A stretch of 5,996 bases of DNA from an uncultured bacterium (GTDB lineage Bacteria > Planctomycetota > UBA1135 > UBA2386), in the NCBI GenBank assembly GCA_938003515.1, contig CALKYL010000471.1, positions 1 through 5,996 on the forward strand. The letters run 5' to 3'. Positions 1 to 5,821 of the stretch are shown here, one piece after another. The translations under genes and the position numbers were made by a program. Numbering within the stretch: the stretch's first letter is position 1; each line of letters opens with the position of its first letter. Under the pieces are notes generated by a model, which worked only from the letters and a program-made list of their open reading frames with translations, did no database searches and was not told the origin of the DNA.

Positions 1-2
1 TC

Positions 3-725
3 GCCGTGTCGCGGCCGCCGCTCGTCGGGGCTTGCCTCGACGCACTGGCGGTCGGCGTCGACCTCGCCGGCCACGAAGCGACGATCGTCGGCGTGTTCGG
101 CGCCATGCTGGTCACGCGCGCCGTCGAGACCGCGTCAGACGCCTGGCTCGCCCGCCTGTCGTCCGCGTCGCTGGCCGCGCTCGAGCCCGCGCTCGCGCGG
201 GCCGACGAGGGGTTCGCCGCCGCGGCGGAGCCGGCGGCGTCCGCGGCGTTCTTCGTGCTGCTGCTCGAGGCCGGCGTCGAACTCGACGCCCACGACCTCG
301 GCATGAACAGCCGTCTGCAGGCGTGGCGGCACGGCTTCTCGCTTACCAGCGCGGCGCAAGCGCGGGCCCTGGCGCTGGCCGATGCCGTGCGCGCGTTCGA
401 GGAGGGACCGACCGACGGCGAAGGGCCGGTCGAGCCGTGGCCGCGCCGGCGCGCGCGCCTCGAACGGCTCGTCGCGCTCGACGCCGAGCAGACGGCGCAC
501 GTCGCGTTCCGGGACCTCGGCGACGTGCTCGAGATGGAGGACGCCCGGCGCGCGGCGAAGGCGCAGCTGCGGCTCTTGCGGCAGGCCGTCGCGTTCCGCC
601 GCGGCGTCGACGTGCCCGAGCTCGCCGATCCGTCCGGGGACGGGCCGCTCGTCGTCGAGGTCGAGGGCGACCGGCTGCGCGGCGCCGGCGTCGCCGCCGG
701 GGTCGAACGCACCGCGACGCGCTGA
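3..725 (+). CDS. Hypothetical protein, C-terminal part (5' end outside window)
   Basis: I do not recognise a function. The reading frame is open to the left edge. A GTG at 6 could start a 239-residue protein, but there is no room to see a ribosome binding site, and the first residues (RPPLVGACLDALAVG) read like the interior of a helix rather than a start. I therefore treat it as partial. What is visible is an Ala/Leu/Arg-rich, mostly helical and probably soluble chain. It has a hydrophobic patch near residues 78-90 and an amphipathic Arg-rich stretch near 146-200 (RRARLERL, RRAAKAQLRLLRQAVAFRRG), counted from the GTG. The end, a helix then VPELADPSGDGPLVVEVEGD, recalls the tail of many planctomycete proteins, where an LRLLR helix precedes 'L..DPFSGxPL'. 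That comparison is from memory. The stop lies 40 bases before the next gene. Coding is well supported, function is not. Confidence 0.7.
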   Translation, partial: AVSRPPLVGACLDALAVGVDLAGHEATIVGVFGAMLVTRAVETASDAWLARLSSASLAALEPALARADEGFAAAAEPAASAAFFVLLLEAGVELDAHDLGMNSRLQAWRHGFSLTSAAQARALALADAVRAFEEGPTDGEGPVEPWPRRRARLERLVALDAEQTAHVAFRDLGDVLEMEDARRAAKAQLRLLRQAVAFRRGVDVPELADPSGDGPLVVEVEGDRLRGAGVAAGVERTATR

Positions 726-765
726 GCCGTTGGCGGCCGGAGCGGCTTCGCGGCACGATGCGCGC

Positions 766-2049
766 ATGCGCACCCCGCACGTGATCGCAGCAGTCCTGTT
801 CGCGCTCGTGGGCCCGGGCGTCGCCGCCCAGGGCAGCGCCGTCCCGCCGGCGGCCGCGCCCGAGCTGCACGGCCGCCTCGAGCGGCACGCCGGCCTCTGC
901 GTCGTGCGCCTGTGGGGCACGCCCGCCGAGCGCGGCTACGCGCACGGCCGGCTGCTCGCCGAGGACATCGCAGCGATCGTCACCGCCGAGTTCACCGCGC
1001 GCTTCGCGCGACGCCAGCCGCTGCTGCGCCAGGCGCGCGCGGCGGTCGGACGGCTGATCGAGTATCCGGACGACGTGCAGCAGGAGCTCGACGCGCTCTG
1101 GCAAGGCGTCGTCGACAGCGGGGTGTCGCGCGACATGCCGGAGCTCGACCGCGCGTTCGACCGCGTCGACCTGCTGGTCGCGAACGCGATGGACGTGTTC
1201 GGGCTGATGGGCTGCAGCAGCTTCACCGTGTGGGGCGAGCAGGCGGTAGGGGGCGGCGTGCTGACCGCGCGCAACTTCGACTGGCCGCTGACCGGCGACC
1301 ACGTGCTCGAGCGCGCGGTCCTGCTCGTGCAGCACCATCCGGACGGCCGGGCCACGGCGGCGGTCGCGTGGCCGGGCTACGTCGGCGCGGTCACCGGGGT
1401 CAGCGCGGACGGCGTCGCCGCCTACCTGCACGTCGGTTCGGCCGAGATCTCGCTGACGCCCGAGCCGTCGTCGTGGCCGTCGGCGATCGCGGCGCGCAAG
1501 ATCCTCGAGCGGGGCGCCGGCGGCGAGGCGGCCGCCGTGTTCGCCGACGCGCGGCGGCTGCTCGAGTACACCAGCCCGCCGGCCGGGTTCCTGACGCACG
1601 TCGTGCTGCCCGCCGTGCCGGCGGCCGGGCCGCCGGTGGCGTCGTTCGAGACCGACGTCGACGAGTGCGTGCTCGCGGCGCCGCCGCCCGGGCCGTTCGT
1701 CGTGACCAACCACTTCCGCGCGCGCACCGACGGCCGGCGGGCGAGCAAGGACAGCCTGAACCGCGAGCGCCAGATCGCGGACGGCATCGCCGGCTGCTTC
1801 GAGGTCGACGACCGCTCGGTCGACGTCGACGAGGCCTGGCGCATCCTCACGTCGGTGGAGCGCGGCGGCGGACACGGCTTCGGCACGCTGCACGCGCTCG
1901 TGTTCCGGCACGAGCCGTGGGTCTTCGAGCTGCGCCTCGCCGAACACCGGGACGACGGGCTGGTCGCGGCGCCGAGCAGCCGGCATCGCTTCGCGCTGAC
2001 GCGGGCGCAGGTGTTCGGCGACGGGCGCGGACCCGGGCAGGCCCGCTGA
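766..2049 (+). CDS. Secreted C45-type Ntn-hydrolase (acyl-CoA:6-APA acyltransferase-like)
   Basis: This is a 427-residue predicted amide hydrolase or acyltransferase of the N-terminal-nucleophile class. The ATG at 766 was chosen because it gives a clean signal peptide: short MRTPH, hydrophobic residues 6-19, likely cleavage after VAA at 21. The open frame continues further upstream but antisense-like into gene 1. Family hallmarks in order are GYAHGRLLAEDI (58-69), the nucleophile region GLMGCSSF with Cys150 (146-153), ARNFDW (168-173, Asn170 and Asp172), VTNHFRA (313-319, Asn315) and GTLHALVF (373-380). In C45 enzymes such as fungal isopenicillin N acyltransferase, the precursor cuts itself between Gly and Cys to free the nucleophile, and Gly149-Cys150 fits that. 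Cleavage would release a roughly 130-residue alpha chain after the signal peptide and a roughly 278-residue beta chain. The substrate cannot be read from the sequence; related bacterial proteins may cleave acyl-amides or peptides. It would act outside the cytoplasmic membrane. No Shine-Dalgarno sequence precedes the start. Confidence 0.9.
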   Translation: MRTPHVIAAVLFALVGPGVAAQGSAVPPAAAPELHGRLERHAGLCVVRLWGTPAERGYAHGRLLAEDIAAIVTAEFTARFARRQPLLRQARAAVGRLIEYPDDVQQELDALWQGVVDSGVSRDMPELDRAFDRVDLLVANAMDVFGLMGCSSFTVWGEQAVGGGVLTARNFDWPLTGDHVLERAVLLVQHHPDGRATAAVAWPGYVGAVTGVSADGVAAYLHVGSAEISLTPEPSSWPSAIAARKILERGAGGEAAAVFADARRLLEYTSPPAGFLTHVVLPAVPAAGPPVASFETDVDECVLAAPPPGPFVVTNHFRARTDGRRASKDSLNRERQIADGIAGCFEVDDRSVDVDEAWRILTSVERGGGHGFGTLHALVFRHEPWVFELRLAEHRDDGLVAAPSSRHRFALTRAQVFGDGRGPGQAR

Positions 2050-2054
2050 GCGTG

Positions 2055-2079
2055 CGCGCGGCGCCGAGGCGCCCGTGCG
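2055..2079 (+). terminator. GC-rich stem-loop after the C45 hydrolase gene (possible terminator)
   Basis: Starting six bases after the stop at 2047-2049, CGCGCGG (2055-2061) pairs with CCGTGCG (2073-2079), including one G-T wobble. After a single bulged C at 2072, two more pairs (2062-2063 with 2070-2071) close a CCGAGG loop. There is no T-run afterwards, so it is not a classical intrinsic terminator. It may stabilise the 3' end or assist termination. In such GC-rich DNA, chance hairpins are common. Confidence 0.35.
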
Positions 2080-2122
2080 AGCGGATCGACCGGCTCGGGG
2101 TTCCTCACGGCGGTCCGAGAGC

Positions 2123-2128
2123 TACCAT
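2123..2128 (+). promoter_or_regulatory. Candidate -10 box TACCAT before the spermidine-synthase-like gene
   Basis: TACCAT, in the context GAGAGCTACCATTCTCC, matches the TAnnnT core of a housekeeping -10 element and lies 36 bases before the ATG at 2165. It stands out as AT-richer sequence in a GC-rich gap. No convincing -35 (TTGACA) is seen; the 17-base position holds GTTCCT. The same GCTACCnT string recurs before the gene at 4722, which strengthens the call. The rest of the 2050-2164 gap holds only the stem-loop above. Confidence 0.4.
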
Positions 2129-2164
2129 TCTCCGCTCGAAATCCGGGCCGCGTCCGACCAGCCA

Positions 2165-4615
2165 ATGAACGAAGTCTCCGACCGCAGGGTGCCCTGGGGC
2201 ATGTTCCTGGGCATCGCCGTCCTGTCGGCGTCCCTGCTCGCCTTCCAGGTGCTGCTGACCCGGGTCTGCGCGCTGCGGCTGGCGTTCCACTTCAGCTTCC
2301 TGATCATCTCCAACAGCCTGCTCGGCATCGGCGCGTCCGGCACCTTCCTGACGCTGCTCGAACCGCGCTGGCGCAGGAACCCGGAGACGTGGATCTGGGC
2401 GTTCTCGGTGCTCTACGTGCTGAGCCTCCTTCTGACGTGGCAGTTCGCGCGCGCGTGGGAGGTGCCGGAGCAGCTGCGCTTCGGATTCGAGGCCGAGGAG
2501 CGCGGGCAGTTCCTGCAGTTTGCGGTCTACAACCTCGGCCTCGCGGTGCCGTTCTTCTTCGGCGGCGGCGCCGTCGGCCTGATCCTGTCGGCCTACTCGC
2601 ACCGGGTCCACCGCGTCTACGCGAGCGACCTCGTGGGCGCGGCCGCGGGCTGCCTGTTGTGTCCGCTGCTGCTGTGGCCCGTCGGCGCGGGCGGCACGCT
2701 GTGCGCGGTCGCGATCCTCGGCGCCGTCACGATCGGCCTGGTCGCGCCTCCCCGGGTGCGGCGGCCGTCGTGGATCGCGGCGGGCGTGCTCGCCGTCGGC
2801 TTCGCCGCCGCGATGCCGTTCTTCGACGGGTGGTTCCCGGTGCCCGGCAAGAAGTACCTGCAGGCGACCCGCAACCTCGGCCTCGAGCTCGACGGTCCGC
2901 ACGAGTACTCGCGCTGGAGCGCCAACAGCCGCATCGACGTGATCGAGACGCCGCTCGACCGCTGGGTCGCCTACGGCATCGGCATCCACGACGCGCCCTT
3001 CGCGCTCGACCCGGCCAATCAGGAGCGGCTCGGCGCGCAGAAGTGGATCATGCAGGACGGCGACGCCGGCACCTTCGTGACCGACTACACGCACAGCGAA
3101 CTCGGTCGCGAATACCTGCTGCGCACGCTCTACGGCCTGACCGCGGCCGTCAAACGGGGCACGTCCCCGCGCGTGTTCGTCATCGGCGTCGGCGGGGGGC
3201 CCGACGTCTGGGCGCACAAGCTGACCGGCGCGAGCCACGTCAAGGGCATCGAGCTCAACCGCGGCGTGCTCGACGTGCACGAGACGGTCGCCCGCGACTT
3301 CTCCGCGGGTCTGCTCGAGGACCCGGCGATCGAGCTCGTCTGCGACGAGGGCCGCTCGGCGTTGATGCGCGACGAGTCGCGCTACGACGTCATCCAGATG
3401 ACCGGCATCGACACCTGGACGTCGCTGGCGTCCGGCGCCTACGTGCTGGCCGAGAACTACCTGTACACCGTCGAAGCGGTGCAGCAGATGTACGAGCACC
3501 TCGCCGACGGCGGCATCGTGCAGATCACGCGCATGGGCGCCAACATGGAGCGCCTGCGCCTCCTGGCGAACGTCTACCGGGCGTTCGAGAACATGGGCGT
3601 CGACGGCATGGCGGACTCCGTCGCCGTGGTCACGGCGCAGGTCGACGGGCTGACGTCGGTGCTGATCCGCAAGGGGGCCTTCCCCGAGGAGGAGATCCTG
3701 CGCCTCGAGGAGTTCGTGCAGCGCACGGGGCACGGCACGCTGTACGTGCCGGGGCGCACGCTGGACGGCAACATCGTCGAGCGCTTCGTGCGGCTCGACG
3801 ACAAGCAGGGCTTCATCGACTCGTTCCCGCGCAACATCTCGCCGACGACCGACGACCTGCCGTACTTCTTCAACTTCACGCGCTGGGACACGCCGACCGA
3901 GGAGGCCCAGAAGCTCCTGGCCGAGGCGACCGAGGTGTCGCAGGGCAACCCCCTGTTCCTGTGGGGTCAGCTCGGCTTCTCGACGATCGTCGCGGTCCTG
4001 CGGATCGTCGTGCCGCGCCTGTTCCGGCGCCGCACTGCCCGCACCGCGCACGCCGGCCGCTTCCTCGTCTACTTCACCGGCATCGGCGTCGGCTTCATCT
4101 TCGTCGAGATCGCGCTGATCCAGAAGCTGACGTTGCTGCTCGGCCAGCCGCTCTACTCGATCGTCGTCACGCTGTTCTCGATCCTGGTCTTCACCGGGGT
4201 CGGCAGCTTCCTGTCGGGCTGGTGGCTCGCCGGCGGCGTCGTTCGCGCGCGGCTCGTGCCGGCGGGCATCGCGGTCGCCACCGTCGCGATCGTCTTGTTC
4301 GGCGACCGGATCGTCGACGCCTGCATCGCCGAGGAGCTGCCGACGCGGGCGCTGGTCGCCGCCGGCATGATCGCGCCGCTCGCGGTGCTGCTCGGCATGC
4401 CGTTCGCGCACGGCGTCGGGCTCTTGACCCGGTTGTCGCCGGGCTTCGTGCCCTGGGCGTGGGCGGTCAACGGCTCGGCGACCGTCGTCGGCTCCGTGCT
4501 GACGGTGATCGTGTCGATGAACGTCGGCTTCCGGGCGGTGCTGCTGATCGCGGTGGTCGTCTACGCAGTCGCGTTCTGGGCCGTCGACCGGCTCGCGCGC
4601 ACCGCGCCGGCCTGA
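2165..4615 (+). CDS. Membrane protein with spermidine-synthase-like SAM-binding domain
   Basis: This 816-residue protein belongs to the membrane-fused spermidine-synthase-like group. The N-terminal membrane part has about seven helices (roughly 11-31, 41-63, 75-93, 117-143, 153-173, 177-194, 202-220). A soluble SAM-binding Rossmann domain follows at about 225-575, then a C-terminal membrane part of about five to six helices (632-810). Domain hallmarks are WSANSRIDVIE (251-261), DGDAGTFV (298-305), the glycine loop IGVGGGPDV (340-348), GIELN with ribose-binding Glu363, CDEG (393-396), YDVIQMTGIDTW (407-418) and PTTDDLPYFFN (560-570). The C-terminal PWAWAVNG (763-770) is typical of the group. 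In true spermidine synthases the glycine loop is GGGDGG and strand 4 carries two Asp. Here the first Asp is Pro346, and the first of the second pair is Thr413, so normal aminopropyl transfer is doubtful. The ATG at 2165 was preferred over an in-frame GTG at 2075 because the latter adds 30 polar residues and lies upstream of a -10-like box. Reaction and substrate are unknown. Confidence 0.88.
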   Translation: MNEVSDRRVPWGMFLGIAVLSASLLAFQVLLTRVCALRLAFHFSFLIISNSLLGIGASGTFLTLLEPRWRRNPETWIWAFSVLYVLSLLLTWQFARAWEVPEQLRFGFEAEERGQFLQFAVYNLGLAVPFFFGGGAVGLILSAYSHRVHRVYASDLVGAAAGCLLCPLLLWPVGAGGTLCAVAILGAVTIGLVAPPRVRRPSWIAAGVLAVGFAAAMPFFDGWFPVPGKKYLQATRNLGLELDGPHEYSRWSANSRIDVIETPLDRWVAYGIGIHDAPFALDPANQERLGAQKWIMQDGDAGTFVTDYTHSELGREYLLRTLYGLTAAVKRGTSPRVFVIGVGGGPDVWAHKLTGASHVKGIELNRGVLDVHETVARDFSAGLLEDPAIELVCDEGRSALMRDESRYDVIQMTGIDTWTSLASGAYVLAENYLYTVEAVQQMYEHLADGGIVQITRMGANMERLRLLANVYRAFENMGVDGMADSVAVVTAQVDGLTSVLIRKGAFPEEEILRLEEFVQRTGHGTLYVPGRTLDGNIVERFVRLDDKQGFIDSFPRNISPTTDDLPYFFNFTRWDTPTEEAQKLLAEATEVSQGNPLFLWGQLGFSTIVAVLRIVVPRLFRRRTARTAHAGRFLVYFTGIGVGFIFVEIALIQKLTLLLGQPLYSIVVTLFSILVFTGVGSFLSGWWLAGGVVRARLVPAGIAVATVAIVLFGDRIVDACIAEELPTRALVAAGMIAPLAVLLGMPFAHGVGLLTRLSPGFVPWAWAVNGSATVVGSVLTVIVSMNVGFRAVLLIAVVVYAVAFWAVDRLARTAPA

Positions 4616-4621
4616 CCGGGC

Positions 4622-4640
4622 GGCGACCGGGAGCGTCGCC
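4622..4640 (+). other. Short perfect hairpin just after the spermidine-synthase-like gene
   Basis: GGCGAC (4622-4627) and GTCGCC (4635-4640) form a perfect 6-bp stem with a 7-base loop, starting seven bases after the stop codon. No T-tract follows. It shares base 4640 with the larger stem-loop that comes next, so the two would form in sequence or compete at that base. It may be part of a composite 3'-end structure, or chance. Confidence 0.3.
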
Positions 4641-4675
4641 TCGGCGCGCCGGGCCGCGGCGCCGGGCGCGTCGAG
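4640..4675 (+). terminator. Strong 11-bp stem-loop between genes (possible terminator)
   Basis: CTCGGCGCGCC (4640-4650) pairs over all 11 positions with GGCGCGTCGAG (4665-4675), with one G-T wobble. The 14-base loop can add three inner pairs (4652-4654 with 4661-4663) beyond a G-G mismatch. This is the longest near-perfect stem I found in the non-coding parts. It sits between the stop at 4615 and the TACCCT box at 4706, which is the expected place for a terminator. The absence of a T-run downstream argues against a standard intrinsic terminator. Confidence 0.4.
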
Positions 4676-4705
4676 GTTCGGGCTCGAAAGGGCCGGCGGC
4701 GCCGC

Positions 4706-4711
4706 TACCCT
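4706..4711 (+). promoter_or_regulatory. Candidate -10 box TACCCT giving a near-leaderless start
   Basis: TACCCT, preceded by GC as at the earlier gene (GCTACCnT), lies 10 bases before the ATG at 4722. If transcription starts about seven bases downstream, the mRNA leader would be only a few bases. This agrees with the absence of a Shine-Dalgarno sequence there. No clear -35 element is visible; CTCGAA occupies the 17-base spacing position. Confidence 0.4.
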
Positions 4712-4721
4712 GTGTCGCCGC

Positions 4722-5630
4722 ATGGTGACCCGCACCGCGATCGAACCCGGCAAGGGCCTCGGCTGGGGCGTGTTCCTCGCCGGCCTCGTGCCCGGGCTGC
4801 TGCAGTACCGGCTCGGCCAGCCGCAGCGCGCCGCGATGGCGCTGCTCGGCTGCACGGCGCTGTTCTTCGCCGGCTGGGTCGTCGTGGGCGAGCGCCTGTT
4901 CTACTGGGCGCTCTTGACGCCCGACGCGAACGCGAGCGGGGTCGTGCGCAACGCGGCGCAGTTCGGGCTGCCGCTCGTGCTGCCCGAGCTGTTGAACCTG
5001 CCGGCGAACGCGCTCGGCGCGATCCTCGCCTTCGACGGCACGCCGTCCGGCGAGCGGGCGTGGCGCATGCCGCGCGACTTCGAGCACCTCGCCGCGTGGC
5101 TGACGGGCGCGTCCGGCATGCTGGCGGCGTTCTGGTCGGCGGCCGCCCACTGGGAGCTACGGCTGCGGCGCGACGCGCCGAAGCTCGCCGGCGTCGCCGC
5201 CGGGGACGAGCTGCCCCGGCCGGTCGCTCACCCGGGGCTGTGCGCGGCGCTGTCGTGGCTCGTGCCGGGTCTCGGGCACGCGCGGGCGGGCCAGCGCGAC
5301 AAGGGGCTGCTCGTCGGCGCGGCCGTCGTGCTGGTGTTCGCGCTCGGCCTCGTGTTCTCGAACGGGCACGCGGTCGACCGGGCGAACTACGCGGTCTGGT
5401 GGATCGGCCAGAACCTGTTCGGCGGCGGCTCGCTGTTCGCGGCGCTCGTCACCGGACCGATGCGCAGCGCCTCGATGCCGGCGGACCTGGACCTCGGCAT
5501 CGTGCTGTGCACGGTCGCGGGCCTGATGAACCTCGTCGTGATGGTCGACGCCTACACGGTCGCCGAGCGCTCGGTGTTCCCGATCGCGCGGCCCGACGCC
5601 GGAGCCGACGCGGGGGAGGTCGCGGGCTGA
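4722..5630 (+). CDS. DUF6677/TM2-like multi-pass membrane protein with internal duplication
   Basis: A 302-residue integral membrane protein of unknown function. Hydrophobic segments lie near residues 14-28, 38-56, 79-103, 122-141, 172-185, 196-213, 225-244 and 257-280. Two halves resemble each other. LVPGLLQYRLGQPQRA (22-37) matches LVPGLGHARAGQRDKG (180-195), and each is followed by a long hydrophobic helix. Near the end of each half is an AxGxxxxxxx helix: TGASGMLAAFWSAAAHWE (128-145) against TVAGLMNLVVMVDAYTVAE (264-282). The PGLGHxxxGxxxKG turn and the GLMNLVVMVDAY helix fit the TM2-like DUF6677 family that I recall mostly from planctomycetes; no search was possible. The ATG at 4722 has no Shine-Dalgarno sequence and lies 10 bases after a TACCCT box, so the mRNA may be nearly leaderless. 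Its stop overlaps the start of the next small membrane gene by one base, implying coupled translation and joint function. The C-terminal tail (288-302) is Asp/Ala/Gly-rich and probably disordered. Confidence 0.85.
   Translation: MVTRTAIEPGKGLGWGVFLAGLVPGLLQYRLGQPQRAAMALLGCTALFFAGWVVVGERLFYWALLTPDANASGVVRNAAQFGLPLVLPELLNLPANALGAILAFDGTPSGERAWRMPRDFEHLAAWLTGASGMLAAFWSAAAHWELRLRRDAPKLAGVAAGDELPRPVAHPGLCAALSWLVPGLGHARAGQRDKGLLVGAAVVLVFALGLVFSNGHAVDRANYAVWWIGQNLFGGGSLFAALVTGPMRSASMPADLDLGIVLCTVAGLMNLVVMVDAYTVAERSVFPIARPDAGADAGEVAG
5614..5620 (+). promoter_or_regulatory. Shine-Dalgarno sequence for the 63-residue membrane protein
   Basis: GGGAGGT lies inside the last codons of the upstream gene, with nine bases between it and the ATG at 5630. 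It fits the anti-Shine-Dalgarno core GGAGGT well. It is the only strong such site before any start in the window and decides the start of the small gene. With the TGATG overlap it suggests re-initiation coupled to translation of the upstream gene. Confidence 0.65.
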
Positions 5631-5821
5631 TGCTGGCCTTCCGGATCGCGGTCTACCTGCCGGTCCTGTTCCTGGTCGCGGTGGTCGTCGTCGGACAGCA
5701 CCACACCAACGCGCGCGACACGCTGCACGCGGCGGTGGCCCGCACCGTGCGTTGGACCGTCTGGACGGCCGTGCTGCTGGCGGTGATGTTCGGCCTCGAG
5801 ATCGTGTTCATCGGCTGGTGA
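5630..5821 (+). CDS. Small two-helix membrane protein, coupled to upstream gene
   Basis: A 63-residue protein that I cannot assign to a named family. It has two hydrophobic helices, about 4-22 (FRIAVYLPVLFLVAVVVVG) and 43-62 (TVWTAVLLAVMFGLEIVFIG). They are joined by a polar, basic loop containing QHHTNARDTLHAAVARTVR, whose His and Arg residues would favour a cytoplasmic location. The start is well fixed: the ATG overlaps the upstream TGA as TGATG, and GGAGGT ends nine bases before it. The same frame is open further upstream, but that stretch is an Arg/Ala-rich shadow of the upstream gene and is not counted. Overlap with the upstream multi-pass protein suggests translational coupling and perhaps a physical partnership. 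Its 3' end overlaps the convergent minus-strand gene by 14 bases. Confidence 0.8.
   Translation: MLAFRIAVYLPVLFLVAVVVVGQHHTNARDTLHAAVARTVRWTVWTAVLLAVMFGLEIVFIGW

Noticed and set aside
382..765. Upstream extension of the C45 hydrolase frame (to 382)
   Set aside because: The extension is Arg/Ser-rich and overlaps the first gene in another frame. The ATG at 766 gives a proper signal peptide.
762..771. 10-bp palindrome GCGCATGCGC over the C45 start codon, a possible operator
   Set aside because: Alternating GC palindromes are expected often in DNA this GC-rich, and there is no second copy nearby.
758..784. Eight-codon ORF (ATG at 758 to TGA at 782-784) overlapping the start of the C45 gene, which could be an attenuator leader
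   Set aside because: No ribosome binding site, no run of one amino acid's codons and no competing hairpins were seen. It is best explained by chance.
343..1986. A 547-codon minus-strand frame opposite the C45 gene
   Set aside because: Arg-rich compositional shadow of the plus-strand Ntn-hydrolase, whose family motifs are clear.
2105..4855. A 916-codon open frame on the minus strand covering the whole spermidine-synthase-like gene
   Set aside because: Its translation is Arg/Asp/Gln/His-rich and low-complexity with no domain motif, as expected antisense to a GC-rich gene. The plus-strand frame has clear membrane helices and SAM motifs.
4712..5629. Long upstream extension of the 63-residue gene's frame
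   Set aside because: Arg/Ala-rich shadow of the 302-residue membrane protein. The real start has a Shine-Dalgarno site and a TGATG overlap.
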